44,650 bases of DNA from Oceanobacillus jordanicus (GCF_022095695.1 NZ_JAIFZM010000023.1:1-44650); one strand, 5' to 3'; counted from the first letter of the stretch, positions 16,758-25,919 are shown. Numbers and translations are program-made. The notes: a model not told the origin generated them from the letters alone.

Positions 16758-17823
16758 AAGTATTCAAATAACCGTTTTTTATATTCTTACGCATATGGGA
16801 TTAATTTTCTTTTTGTACCCGGCAAATATAATAGAGAGTACAACAGCAGCACACTGGATTCCTATTTGTATAGGTCTTTTCGTGCATATCTTAATTGTTA
16901 TCATTTATTTAACGGGCCTTCAATTCTTTCCTCACAAAGATCTTGTATCTATCTATACCGCTTCAGGGGCCACCATGACATTTCTATTTCTCCTTCCGGT
17001 AGGTGTGTACTTTTTGATGATAAATATTATTGCAGTTCGAGCTTACTCCGAGATTATTATGATCATTTTCTTGTCGAAGACACCTCTATGGGCAATTATG
17101 GGATTATTGTTATTTAGTGCAACGTATCTTGCGTATAAAGGGTTAAAAGCTATCTTTCAGACTGGTTTAATATTGGCAATACTAGTTCTACCTCTCATTC
17201 TGTTCACCATTGTTGTTTCTTTTCAGAATGTAGATTGGCGCTATATCTACCCCATATGGAATGATGATTTCTCCTTCTTTAATAAATCCGTCTATTATAA
17301 GAGCTTTTTCGCTATTGGTGGTTCCTTTTTATTCCTTGGATTTGTGCACCCTGTTTTGCCTTATCGTCCTAAAATGGTCTTACTTAGTGTGATAGCTATT
17401 CTCCCACTCTTTTTAATTTCTGTATACGTTCCTATTATGACATTCGGGCAAGCCACCTCTTCCAACTTTTTATTTCCCTACGTTATGACGGTAGATGCAA
17501 TCCAATTATCTTGGCTTATGTTTAACCGAGTAACCATGTTCTTTCTCTTAGGTTTGGTCATTTTCATTACATTATTTATGGCGCTTGTATTATGGAAAAC
17601 TGCTAGAATTATGCATGCTTTTTTACCTTTACGAAACCAGGGACTTCTTGTAATTCTATTGGCAATATTTATCTTTAGTTGTGCGTTGTTTATTTCAGAT
17701 TGGAAAGAGATTGAAATGATCTTTGGTTGGAATACACCTCTACGATTTTATGTTGTATTTGGTGTGCCGCTCTCCGTCCTTATACTGGGTTTAAGGCAAA
17801 CAAAGGGAGAAACCACGCCATGA
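16750..17823 (+). CDS. Spore germination permease, B subunit (operon 1)
   Basis: 357-residue APC-superfamily membrane protein with ten hydrophobic helices, the germinant-binding subunit of GerA-type receptors. It overlaps the A subunit by 8 bases, with AAGGAGGGAG just inside that gene, and its TGA overlaps the C subunit start as ATGA. The sequence is diverged from the operon-2 B subunit, suggesting a different germinant specificity. The ligand cannot be read from the sequence. Confidence 0.9.
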   Translation: MDKSIQITVFYILTHMGLIFFLYPANIIESTTAAHWIPICIGLFVHILIVIIYLTGLQFFPHKDLVSIYTASGATMTFLFLLPVGVYFLMINIIAVRAYSEIIMIIFLSKTPLWAIMGLLLFSATYLAYKGLKAIFQTGLILAILVLPLILFTIVVSFQNVDWRYIYPIWNDDFSFFNKSVYYKSFFAIGGSFLFLGFVHPVLPYRPKMVLLSVIAILPLFLISVYVPIMTFGQATSSNFLFPYVMTVDAIQLSWLMFNRVTMFFLLGLVIFITLFMALVLWKTARIMHAFLPLRNQGLLVILLAIFIFSCALFISDWKEIEMIFGWNTPLRFYVVFGVPLSVLILGLRQTKGETTP

Positions 17824-18884
17824 TAATCAGAAAAGGATCTTTTATTTGCTGCTTACTCATATTATTAAGTGGTTGCTGGGACAATAAGGATATTAATCAC
17901 CGTTTAATGCCCGTGGTCTTAGGCATTACAGGAGAAGGGGACCAATATAAAGCTTACCTGCAAGTGCCTAGGCCTGAAAGTGACGAAATGGGGTCACAAG
18001 TTATTATAGAGGAAGGGCACACTATTAACCAAATTGTAAATAAAATTAGTGTGAATATGGAAAGTAGCATTGATTTATTGCATATCAAGGTAATTATTGT
18101 AGATAAAGAACTTGCAGAGAAAGGACTATCTGACCTTATCACTGGATTTATGCGGTCTAGGGATATTTCTTCAAAGGCCCTAATAGCTGTTAGTGAAAGT
18201 AATTTAGACGATTTGTTTTCGAAGATATCGCATTATAAAGCACCAGAGGGTTCAATATTATTGGATTACTTTGAAAAAAACGCAGGCTGGGAACCACAGA
18301 TTGCACTTACAAGAATTTGGCAAGTTTATAGAAGTATTCATTCCTACACAAGAGATGTTGCCATACCATTGGTAGGAATGGGAGACACTACTTTTTTAAA
18401 TCATACGGGTTCCGCTGTTATAAAAAACGGGAAAATGGTAGGTAGAATTAGTTCTGATGAGACTTTGCTATATAACGCCTTTAGTGGACACAGTACGAAT
18501 GGGAAAATAGAAGTGTTGGATGATGCCAGTGTGATGATCCTTGGTAATCAATTAATGACCAAGAATAAGTTTGAAAACGACAAACCTTACCTCACTACAA
18601 ATATTTCGTTTAAAGTAATGATACTCGAAACGAAAAACAATCCATCAGCAGAAAAAATAAAGAAAGAGTTGGATAAACTTCTCATGGGTCGTCTAGAAGG
18701 GTTATTAGAAAAGTCTCAAAAGAATAAAGCTGATATTTTTGGGATGGGTCAATACTTTAGAAAGGAGATCCCGCGAGACAAACTGAAGAATTGGCGATCA
18801 AACTATTATTTAGCTTTAAAACTGGACCTTAATGTGGAGGTAGATATTCAGAATGCCGGAAATTTGAAAATACCTTCTAAATAA
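17820..18884 (+). CDS. Spore germination lipoprotein, C subunit (operon 1)
   Basis: 354-residue GerC-type lipoprotein. The ATG at 17820 (ATGA overlap with the permease) starts a signal peptide ending in the lipobox LLSGC, followed by the family's WDNKDIN, so the Cys is lipid-modified. Domain landmarks are LMPVVLGITGEGDQYKAYLQVPRP, LLHIKVIIVDKELAEKGL and the final SNYYLALKLDLNVEVDIQNAG. A frame starting at 17727 is longer but would delete the signal logic. It ends the operon, 60 bases before the converging ykuI. Confidence 0.92.
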   Translation: MIIRKGSFICCLLILLSGCWDNKDINHRLMPVVLGITGEGDQYKAYLQVPRPESDEMGSQVIIEEGHTINQIVNKISVNMESSIDLLHIKVIIVDKELAEKGLSDLITGFMRSRDISSKALIAVSESNLDDLFSKISHYKAPEGSILLDYFEKNAGWEPQIALTRIWQVYRSIHSYTRDVAIPLVGMGDTTFLNHTGSAVIKNGKMVGRISSDETLLYNAFSGHSTNGKIEVLDDASVMILGNQLMTKNKFENDKPYLTTNISFKVMILETKNNPSAEKIKKELDKLLMGRLEGLLEKSQKNKADIFGMGQYFRKEIPRDKLKNWRSNYYLALKLDLNVEVDIQNAGNLKIPSK

Positions 18885-18886
18885 TG

Positions 18887-18923
18887 GAGTCCCACAAGCC
18901 AAATGAAAATTTGGCTTGGACTC
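18887..18923. terminator. Long hairpin between gerC (operon 1) and ykuI
   Basis: CAAGCCAAAT and ATTTGGCTTG form a perfect 10-bp stem around GAAA, extended by GAGTC/GACTC. There is no clear T run, so it may stabilise the convergent mRNAs as much as terminate. Confidence 0.65.
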
Positions 18924-18944
18924 GATTTAGCAGAAATTAATAAA

Positions 18945-20159
18945 TTATAGAAGACCTTCTTGTTCATATAAAAAGTCATATGGGATATCAATAAAAATAA
19001 ATACATCCTCTGACATAGGGAAAGAGTAGGTTCTTATACGTTCATCTCGTTCAATATCTGTATATAGGTCGGAGAGTATGCCTTTTTTCTCGATGTTCAT
19101 GCGGACAATGTTTTCAAAAAAGTAAGGGCGCCAGCTCCAATTCTTTTGCCTTCCTTCATAATGTAGTTTCCACTCGCCATCACTATTTTTCTCTGCGTTG
19201 GAGGAAAGTTGGTATCCAGCTTGATTACATATGTAAACACGGAATGTAATAGGATCACAGTCATTAGCAATGGTGAGTATTGTTTTATCATAATGGTCTT
19301 CTGTGTTTAATTTTTTCAGGCTTTTACTTAGTTGATTGTTTATTGATTCAGTCAAATCAAGCTGAGCTTTCATCTTTTTCTGTTCGAATGTGATGAAATG
19401 GTGAAAATCTTTTTTTATTTTCTCCTTACAACAATCTGTCGCTACAAATTCAGGCAACTCTTTTGCGAAGTAAATTCCTTGGTAGTAATGCCCACCATTT
19501 CGCCAAGCATAATTTAATTGTTGGAATGTTTCTATGCCTTTAAACAGCAGTGTAGCACCAATTTTTCTTGAGAACATAGAGAGTAAATGGTGCACATCTT
19601 GATAAAGATGTGGTAATGCATCATTTTCTAAAAAAGAGGTATCTACTTTTAAGATATTTGGTTTAATCATTGCTAATCGCTCCAAGTTTCCATTTTGGTT
19701 CCCTGCATCATCAATTGCCAGACGTATACCAAGTGTTTGGATATAGGCTAGTAGGTGTTTGTAAGAGTCAATGTGTTTGATCACATAGTCTGCAGATAGC
19801 TCTAGAACGAGCCTGTTTAAGTTTAAACCTCGTTCTGCGTATGATTGCAATAGATTTAGTAATGTTTCTCCATTATCATTTAATAATAATTTTGCATTAT
19901 AATTTATAAATAAAAGCGTTGATTGTTCTGTATTGAAAAAGAGGTCTAAGGCTTTTTGTTGAATAATCGTGTTCAATTCCAGACGAAATTCGCTCGGAAT
20001 GGAATCATCCTTAAAAAACCAATCTAGACTGAGCTTTTCAGAATCTTCGTAGTAGGGTTTTAACTCGTAGCCAATAATTAATTGATTTTCGGCACTAATA
20101 ATCGGCGAAAAATATGGAACAACTTGCTCTTGATTCATCATGATATCTAAAGGGTCCAA
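18945..20159 (-). CDS. ykuI: YkuI-like degenerate EAL domain protein
   Basis: 404 residues, orthologue-like to B. subtilis YkuI (EAL domain plus C-terminal PAS-like domain that binds c-di-GMP without clear phosphodiesterase activity). The TTG at 20159 is preferred over ATG 20174 because GGAGGTGAT lies just before it and gives the expected LDPLDI start. The EAL motif reads ELK (Glu32), the downstream AEG-V-E motif reads FKGIE, and TEH is replaced by SAD, while DD (AIDDAG), KVD and the YYQG motif remain. Catalytic loss is therefore likely even compared with YkuI. The tail GRQKNWSWRPYF...GILSDLYTDIE...IRTYSFPM matches YkuI closely. A role as a c-di-GMP or zinc-stress related receptor is by homology only. 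Confidence 0.9.
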   Translation of the reverse strand: MDPLDIMMNQEQVVPYFSPIISAENQLIIGYELKPYYEDSEKLSLDWFFKDDSIPSEFRLELNTIIQQKALDLFFNTEQSTLLFINYNAKLLLNDNGETLLNLLQSYAERGLNLNRLVLELSADYVIKHIDSYKHLLAYIQTLGIRLAIDDAGNQNGNLERLAMIKPNILKVDTSFLENDALPHLYQDVHHLLSMFSRKIGATLLFKGIETFQQLNYAWRNGGHYYQGIYFAKELPEFVATDCCKEKIKKDFHHFITFEQKKMKAQLDLTESINNQLSKSLKKLNTEDHYDKTILTIANDCDPITFRVYICNQAGYQLSSNAEKNSDGEWKLHYEGRQKNWSWRPYFFENIVRMNIEKKGILSDLYTDIERDERIRTYSFPMSEDVFIFIDIPYDFLYEQEGLL

Positions 20160-20440
20160 ATCGATCACCTCCATCTCTGGTTATATGTATTATAGCATGA
20201 GCGGATGAGGATTTCTTTAATTTCAATTGGTGTAGTTTCAGATTGAATTGCTAAAATACTCTTTCTACACTAGATGCATCATTAAACTTCTTCTCGTTTT
20301 CTCTCTCTTTAGAGAGCGTTTAAAATCCTCATACTCCTACTTATTTCATAGTAGTAATTTCAATAGTATATTTTGGATGGCCAAGTAGTGGGTGGGGATG
20401 AGTAATAAGGCTAACTAAATATGGGAAAGAGCATATAAAA
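20160..20440. other. Intergenic stretch without a recognisable gene
   Basis: About 280 bases upstream of ykuI and downstream of the fetAB-like operon. A -10-like TATAAT on the minus strand (about 20191-20196) may serve ykuI. I see no ORF, repeat or RNA motif. Confidence 0.5.
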
Positions 20441-20480
20441 AAGGATAGGAGTCTCCCTTTTACAGAAGACTTCTATCCTT
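20441..20480 (-). terminator. Terminator of the fetAB-like operon
   Basis: Read on the minus strand, AAGGATAGAAGTCT pairs with AGACTCCTATCCTT with one mismatch, then six T. It overlaps the stop codon region of the permease gene. Confidence 0.85.
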
Positions 20481-21240
20481 ATTTCTTAGCTTCTAGTTTT
20501 AAAAATTGCATGCGCTCATTAAAAAGGGTGGGATAGGATAAATATCCTAGCATAATACTTGTCACAACGGCTGTCGTTAGAAGGAGAAAAAGGATCAGTA
20601 ATTGAAATAAAACTGCCTGTACAGGGTCTGCTCCAGCTATAATTTGCCCGCTCATCATTCCTGGAAGCTGCACAAGTCCAATTGTTTTCTGACTCTCAAT
20701 TGTCGGGATGGTGCTTGCCTGAATCGATGTGATTAATTGTTTATGGACTGCTTGCTTCGGCGTTCCACCAAGGGAAAGAATAAGCTCGGTCTCTTTTGAT
20801 TTTGACTCTACCTCTGATATAAAACGATTTAGAAACAATATGGAAAGCACCATGGAGTTTCCGATAACCATACCACTAATCGGAATAATGTACTGGGCAG
20901 TGGCAGGTGTTATGCCTAGGCCTAGTAGAATTCCTTGTGTTAGTATCTCAACTGTAATAAAGGTGAGGACAAGCTTCCGTGTAATCCCTTTAATTTGTAC
21001 GCCTTTTTTTCTAGCGTTTTGTGTTGCTGCAGCTATCATAAGAATAATCATAAGTAGGATATAGATAAGATGTTCCGACTCGAAAACAATTTGCAGAACA
21101 TATCCTACAGCGAGAAGCTGAATAATAGATCGTACTGTAGCAATCAGTGTATCTTTTTCAAGTCCCAAATTTAATGTCTTAGATAATACAAGAGGAATAA
21201 TAACAAAGATTAGTGTAATAGCCAGTGATAGATAACTCAT
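20479..21240 (-). CDS. fetB: ABC exporter permease, FetB/YjkA family (UPF0014)
   Basis: 253 residues with about seven membrane helices and the UPF0014 signatures ATVRSIIQLLAVGYVLQ (helix 2), GMVIGNSMVLSILFLNRF (about 133-150) and QKTIGLVQLPGMMSGQIIAGADP. In E. coli FetAB this family exports iron and eases oxidative stress; B. subtilis YjkAB is the close relative. It overlaps the upstream ATPase gene by 4 bases (ATGA), so both are one unit. Substrate by homology only. Confidence 0.88.
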   Translation of the reverse strand: MSYLSLAITLIFVIIPLVLSKTLNLGLEKDTLIATVRSIIQLLAVGYVLQIVFESEHLIYILLMIILMIAAATQNARKKGVQIKGITRKLVLTFITVEILTQGILLGLGITPATAQYIIPISGMVIGNSMVLSILFLNRFISEVESKSKETELILSLGGTPKQAVHKQLITSIQASTIPTIESQKTIGLVQLPGMMSGQIIAGADPVQAVLFQLLILFLLLTTAVVTSIMLGYLSYPTLFNERMQFLKLEAKK

Positions 21241-21965
21241 GAATTGTCTCCTTTCACAAAAAGCCTGACTTCATTGTTTTCAGGCTCGTCTAAAAGAGAG
21301 CTTTCTCCAGATTCAATGAGTTGTCCATCTATTAACACCCATGTATAATCCCCGATTGTTCGCGCTTGTTGAAGATTGTGTGTAATCCACACAATTGTCG
21401 TGCCATAATGTTTATTAATCCTTACAATTAACGCTTCAATATCTTGTTGGGAAACTCTATCTAGAGAAGAAGTAATTTCATCTAGAAGTAATATAGAAGG
21501 GCGGTTTACGAGTGTTCTAGCAATCGATAGCTTTTGCCTTTGGCCACCTGATAGGTCGTTTGTGCTCTGGGTAGAAATAGTAATCGGCAGACCTACGAGC
21601 TGCAGTAATTCTTGTGCCTTTTCCTCTGAAAGATCCTTGCCCTGTAAAGTTAGGGGCATAGCAAGGTTTTCATATACTGTTCCGTCAATCATGGTTGCAT
21701 CTTGCAAGGCAAAACCAACCATTCTTCTTAACTCAACAGGTGGATAGGAAGCAATTTCTTTTCCCGCGATTAGTATGTCACCTGTATCGGCTGTATGTAG
21801 CCCATTGCATAATTTGAATAAGGTGGACTTACCAGCTCCGGATGGCCCTACAAGCGTGGTGATCTTCCCTTCATAAAAAGTCCCGGTAAGATTGTGTATG
21901 ATGGTTTTTCCTTTAACAGAAAAGGTAACATTATTCCATTGAACTGCTGCATTTAATGATGGCAT
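21237..21965 (-). CDS. fetA: ABC transporter ATPase, FetA/YjkB type
   Basis: 242-residue ABC ATPase. Walker A GPSGAGKST (about 38-46), Q-loop FALQDATMI, signature LSGGQRQKLS (about 139-148), Walker B SILLLDEITSSLD and the switch His in VWITHNLQQA are all intact. ATG 21965 is chosen over the upstream GTG 21974 because AAAGGAAG then stands at the usual 8 bases. It pairs with the overlapping FetB-type permease. Iron export or metal homeostasis is inferred from the E. coli and B. subtilis homologues. Confidence 0.9.
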   Translation of the reverse strand: MPSLNAAVQWNNVTFSVKGKTIIHNLTGTFYEGKITTLVGPSGAGKSTLFKLCNGLHTADTGDILIAGKEIASYPPVELRRMVGFALQDATMIDGTVYENLAMPLTLQGKDLSEEKAQELLQLVGLPITISTQSTNDLSGGQRQKLSIARTLVNRPSILLLDEITSSLDRVSQQDIEALIVRINKHYGTTIVWITHNLQQARTIGDYTWVLIDGQLIESGESSLLDEPENNEVRLFVKGDNS

Positions 21966-22047
21966 TTTTTTCACTTCCTTTTAGTGCGCAAATGTGCTGC
22001 ACTTTTCCTATTATGAGAATATCCATAGCGTAACATGTATGGATAAA

Positions 22048-22081
22048 AGAAAAAACTTCCACTATTAAAGTAGCGGAAGTT
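22048..22081 (-). terminator. app operon terminator
   Basis: On the minus strand AACTTCCGCTA pairs with TAGTGGAAGTT (one G-T pair), followed by six T. It lies about 45 bases past the appC stop. Confidence 0.85.
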
Positions 22082-22125
22082 CTTATATCCCCTATATTAG
22101 TTCTTACAAAACGTTTCACAGGCCC

Positions 22126-23031
22126 TTATCTCCTGTTGCTTTTAGGGTCGAATGCATCTCTAAGCCCATCACCAATAAAGTTAATGGCAAGCACGGTTAA
22201 AAGGATAGCTAACCCAGGTGGAATCCAAGCTTCTGGATGATCGCGTAAAATACGTATGTTCTGTGCTTCTGAAATCATATTTCCCCAAGTAGGAGTAGGT
22301 TGCGGGATGCCCATTCCAATAAAGCTTAACCCTGATTCTACTATAATCATCGTCGCCATTAAAAGCGTTGCATTTACAATAATTGGCCCAATGGCATTTG
22401 GAATAAAATGCTTAAAAATAATCCGCAGGTCATTCGCCCCAATTGCCCTGGCACCAAGAATGAATTCCTGCTCACGTAACGATAGGAAGGTCCCCCGCAC
22501 AATTCTCGTTAAGGTCGGCCAGGCCGTTATAGCAATAACTGTTACGAAAATGCCCACCGTTACTTTTTCAAGAATGGCAATAATAGTAAGAGCTAAAACG
22601 AGAAATGGTAATGCTAATACTAGATCAGCGGCACGCATTATCATATTATCTACTTTTCCACCGTAGTAACCTGCTACTGCCCCAGTAACGACACCGATTA
22701 TAAGGGTGAATAACATAGCAGAAAACCCAACTGTAAGTGAAATTCTAGCACCGTAAATTAGGCGTGCAAAGTTATCTCTACCAGAGCCATCTGTGCCGAG
22801 TATATGATCTGCAGAAGGTGGCTTCTCAATAAGCATAAGATCCCCTTTTGTAGGGTCATGTTCTGTTAAGAGAGGGGCAAATAAAGCTGCCAAAATAAAA
22901 ATAACTAAGACCACAATACCTGCAAGGGCCAATTTGTTTTTTAAAAATCGTTTCCTTGCCAATGTAAAGGGACTCTGATTGTATTTCTGGGTGGATGAAA
23001 CTTGTATGTCTTCCGTAGAGTTTGCTTTCAC
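22126..23031 (-). CDS. appC: Oligopeptide ABC transporter permease AppC
   Basis: 301-residue inner-membrane permease of the DppC/OppC family, last gene of appDFABC. The cytoplasmic N-terminus (SPFTLARKRFLKNKLALAG) and the OppC loop TDGSGRDNFARLIYGARISL precede the permease core; the EAA loop reads GARAIGANDLRIIFKHFIPN. The start is GTG 23031 after GAGGTGAT. About six helices are seen. It forms a heterodimeric channel with AppB. Confidence 0.93.
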   Translation of the reverse strand: MKANSTEDIQVSSTQKYNQSPFTLARKRFLKNKLALAGIVVLVIFILAALFAPLLTEHDPTKGDLMLIEKPPSADHILGTDGSGRDNFARLIYGARISLTVGFSAMLFTLIIGVVTGAVAGYYGGKVDNMIMRAADLVLALPFLVLALTIIAILEKVTVGIFVTVIAITAWPTLTRIVRGTFLSLREQEFILGARAIGANDLRIIFKHFIPNAIGPIIVNATLLMATMIIVESGLSFIGMGIPQPTPTWGNMISEAQNIRILRDHPEAWIPPGLAILLTVLAINFIGDGLRDAFDPKSNRR

Positions 23032-23042
23032 ATCATATCACC

Positions 23043-24008
23043 TCAATCATAGCGGATCCTAGGATCGACAATACTGTAAAAAATATCTGCCAGCAGGTTA
23101 CCAATAAGAATGGCTACACCTAATAGGAGTGTGATCGACATAATAACAGGATAGTCTCTATTTGTAATAGAGTTTATAAACAAGGTTCCGAGTCCAGGGT
23201 AGCTGAAAACTTGTTCTGTTATAATGGCACCACTTAGTAATGCACCAAATTCAAACCCCATTAACGTGATGATTGGAATAATAGCATTTCGTAAGGTGTG
23301 CTTGTACAACACATTACGATCATTCATTCCTTTAGCTTTTGCTGTTCGAATATAATCACTGCCAAGTACATCAAGTACTTCTGATCGCATATATCGCATA
23401 TAGGTTGCGGTCCCTGCAAGCCCAAGCGTTATTCCTGGGAGCACCATGTGATGGATACGGTTTAGGAACTCAGAAAAGCCTGTAATGTGTATGTTAGAGA
23501 TGGTTCCTTGTGCTGGAAACCAACCCAATTTAATAGCAAATACATAAATGGCAATTAGACCAAAGAAAAAGTTAGGAATAGCCAACCCTAGAAACCCAAA
23601 AGTGGTAGCACTATAATCAAGAGGGGAATAGGGGTTTTTTGCCGAATAGATCCCAATTGGTATTGCCACAACTAACGTGATGACAAGAGCAAATAAACCT
23701 AAGTAAACGGTATTGACAATTCTTTCACTAATAAGACTTTGAACATCACGACCTTTATAGTACATTGATTCCCCAAAATCCCCTTTTGCCATGGATGTCG
23801 CCCAGCGGAAGTATTGGACAGGAATAGGGTCGTTTAATCCGAGTGCTTCTCGCTGCTCATTAAATACTTCAGGATCAACAGTTGGATCAAGAATCTTACC
23901 GGTAAAAGGATCACCCGGCGCTGCTTTGGCTAGGGCAAACACAATGATGGACAGCATGATAAGCATCGGTATAAAAACAAGTATTCTTCTAATGATGTAT
24001 TTATGCAT
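23043..24008 (-). CDS. appB: Oligopeptide ABC transporter permease AppB
   Basis: 321-residue DppB/OppB-type permease: MHKYIIRRILVFIPML start, then ALGLNDPIPVQYFRW periplasmic-type loop and EAA loop TAKAKGMNDRNVLYKHTLRN. Six hydrophobic helices are evident. AGGGGGGGA stands 5 bases before the ATG. It is 11 bases upstream of appC and about 97 bases downstream of appA; that gap holds a hairpin and a repeat remnant that may lower its level relative to AppA. Confidence 0.93.
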   Translation of the reverse strand: MHKYIIRRILVFIPMLIMLSIIVFALAKAAPGDPFTGKILDPTVDPEVFNEQREALGLNDPIPVQYFRWATSMAKGDFGESMYYKGRDVQSLISERIVNTVYLGLFALVITLVVAIPIGIYSAKNPYSPLDYSATTFGFLGLAIPNFFFGLIAIYVFAIKLGWFPAQGTISNIHITGFSEFLNRIHHMVLPGITLGLAGTATYMRYMRSEVLDVLGSDYIRTAKAKGMNDRNVLYKHTLRNAIIPIITLMGFEFGALLSGAIITEQVFSYPGLGTLFINSITNRDYPVIMSITLLLGVAILIGNLLADIFYSIVDPRIRYD

Positions 24009-24031
24009 AAAAATCCCCCCCTATGAAGGAG

Positions 24032-24057
24032 GAGAGTATGCTCCTGAGCATACTCTC
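24032..24057 (-). promoter_or_regulatory. Perfect hairpin between appA and appB
   Basis: GAGAGTATGCT and AGCATACTCTC form an 11-bp perfect stem with a 4-base loop. No T run follows and the appB ribosome site is next, so an mRNA-stabilising or processing stem that raises AppA over AppBC is more likely than a terminator. Confidence 0.6.
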
Positions 24058-24070
24058 TACTTTATTTTAG

Positions 24071-24112
24071 TCTAGCTCTAGCGCCCAGAGACTAGCGTGA
24101 CTTGTTAGTTCG
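24071..24112. repeat. Decayed copy of the 38.3-38.9 kb repeat core
   Basis: TCTAGCT, then AGCGCC, AGA, ACTAG, GTGACTT and TAGTTCGC appear in the same order as TCTAGCT, GAGCGCC, AGA, ACTAG, GTGACTT and CTAATCGC at 38423-38465. The match runs into the last codons of appA, with small indels. Confidence 0.55.
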
Positions 24113-25919
24113 CATCATTAACCCACCATAGATGAGCATCTTGATACATGGTGTATGGTAATGGCTCTACACCTTGCAATCGTTTATTGTAAGCCCATAG
24201 ACTATTTTGTGCGTACAATAGCAGTGCAGGAAGGTCTTCAGAAAAGACTGTCTGCCATTCAGAATATACTTCTGCACGATAATCCTGTTCAAAAGCTTCT
24301 GGTGCTTTTAATGCCTTTTGCATAAGTTCTTCTGATTCTGGATTATTCCATCTTGAGAAGTTGTAAGCTGCCTTCGTTGCCCATAGACCAGATGGGTCAG
24401 GATCAGCACTTCCAAGACTCCAGCCCAATAAATATAAATCCCAATCGGTGTTATCATTCGTTAATTCCTCTACATAGGCGGTCATTTCTTTAGGCTGACG
24501 CATATTGACACTTATACCAGCTTCCTCAAGCTGCTGTTTAAGGAGTGGTGCAGTTTTCTCACGGAGTTCATTTCCTGTCGGATAATCTAAATTAAGCACC
24601 CATTCATTTCCTTCTGGGTCTTCTCTAAATCCATCACCATTCGCATCGACATAGCCAAGCTCATCTAGCATGGAACCGGCTTTTTCTGGATCATAATTGT
24701 AATTGGTTGCAGCAGCATCATCATAAGCCCAGAATTGGGTTGCAATTGGAGAATTAATTGGTTGCCCACGTCCGTAAAGAAGTCCTTCTACAAGGCCTTC
24801 ACGATTTACAGCATAGGAAATGGCCTGCCTTACTTTTGGATCAGCTAATTTTTCGTTTGGCACCCAGTTGTCTGGCTCTAATGCCCCAGCTTCAACATCC
24901 TCACTTGTACGATGATTATGCTTAAAGCCAAGGAGCTGATACCCAAAATCAGGCTGTTCAATGATTTCAATATTTCCAAAACCTTGTACGGTTTCAAAGT
25001 CAGCTGGCGGTATACCATTTGGATCGGCAATGAAGTCTACCTCGCCCGATTCAAGTAAGCCGGTCATAACGGATTGTGCGACTACTTTCCATACAATGCT
25101 CTCTAAGTATGGAGTCCCTTGCCAATAATCTTCATGTCTCTCCAGAATATACTGTTCTCGTTCTACCATTTCCGTAAATTTAAATGCTCCTGTACCAATA
25201 ACCGCACCAGCATCACGAGACTCCGCAGCTTCCGGCATTTCAGCTACTGGAATATCTTTGAAAATATGCTCTGGGATAATGGGGAAGCTCGCATAATACA
25301 GTGGGTTAATATTTGGCTCTTCAAAATGGAATGTTACGGTATAATCATCCTCTGCTACTACGCCTTCAAACGTATCAGTCTCACCTGAACTGTATGCAGT
25401 ATAGCCAAGTAGTGGAAGGACGTAGGCAGTTCTTATCCCGCCTGCTGAAACATAATCAGGGTCAGACATGGATTTGTATGTGAAAACAACATCTTCAGCA
25501 GTGAATTCTTCGCCGTCATGCCATGTCACACCTTCTTCAAGCTTTAAAGTCAAGGAGGTTTGGTCTTCGTTTGTTTCCCATTCTTTTGCTAAGCTTGGAA
25601 TAAATTCAAGGCTCTCATTCTGGGATACGAGGCTATCATGTGTAAAACTTAATATGTTAGCTTCATAAGCTTCCTCGTAAAAAATAGGATTAAACATACC
25701 TGCTGGTGCAGAATACATTGCCCCAGTCAATGTTCCGCCAGCTTGCGGACCACTCTCGGCTTTCTCTTCCTTACCTTCTTCACCATCATCTGTATTTTCT
25801 GTAGTATCCTCATTCTCTGCGCCTTCTTCATCTCCATCGTCATTACAAGCAACTAATAAGAAACCCATCATACATAAAAAGACTAGCAGAATCAATAATC
25901 TCCTAAACGCTCTATTCAT
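24105..25919 (-). CDS. appA: Oligopeptide-binding lipoprotein AppA
   Basis: 604-residue family 5 solute-binding protein, the extracellular receptor of the App system. The lipobox is LVAC (Cys25), followed by a Glu/Asp-rich linker to about residue 60, then the SBP core with LTLKLEEGVTWHDGEEFTAEDVVFTYKS and KVRQAISYAVNREGLVEGLLYGRGQPINSP. ATG 25919 follows AAAGGGGGA by 8 bases. The C-terminal codons overlap a repeat remnant, which may have supplied or altered the last residues. Peptide length preference is unknown; B. subtilis AppA takes longer peptides. Confidence 0.93.
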   Translation of the reverse strand: MNRAFRRLLILLVFLCMMGFLLVACNDDGDEEGAENEDTTENTDDGEEGKEEKAESGPQAGGTLTGAMYSAPAGMFNPIFYEEAYEANILSFTHDSLVSQNESLEFIPSLAKEWETNEDQTSLTLKLEEGVTWHDGEEFTAEDVVFTYKSMSDPDYVSAGGIRTAYVLPLLGYTAYSSGETDTFEGVVAEDDYTVTFHFEEPNINPLYYASFPIIPEHIFKDIPVAEMPEAAESRDAGAVIGTGAFKFTEMVEREQYILERHEDYWQGTPYLESIVWKVVAQSVMTGLLESGEVDFIADPNGIPPADFETVQGFGNIEIIEQPDFGYQLLGFKHNHRTSEDVEAGALEPDNWVPNEKLADPKVRQAISYAVNREGLVEGLLYGRGQPINSPIATQFWAYDDAAATNYNYDPEKAGSMLDELGYVDANGDGFREDPEGNEWVLNLDYPTGNELREKTAPLLKQQLEEAGISVNMRQPKEMTAYVEELTNDNTDWDLYLLGWSLGSADPDPSGLWATKAAYNFSRWNNPESEELMQKALKAPEAFEQDYRAEVYSEWQTVFSEDLPALLLYAQNSLWAYNKRLQGVEPLPYTMYQDAHLWWVNDAN

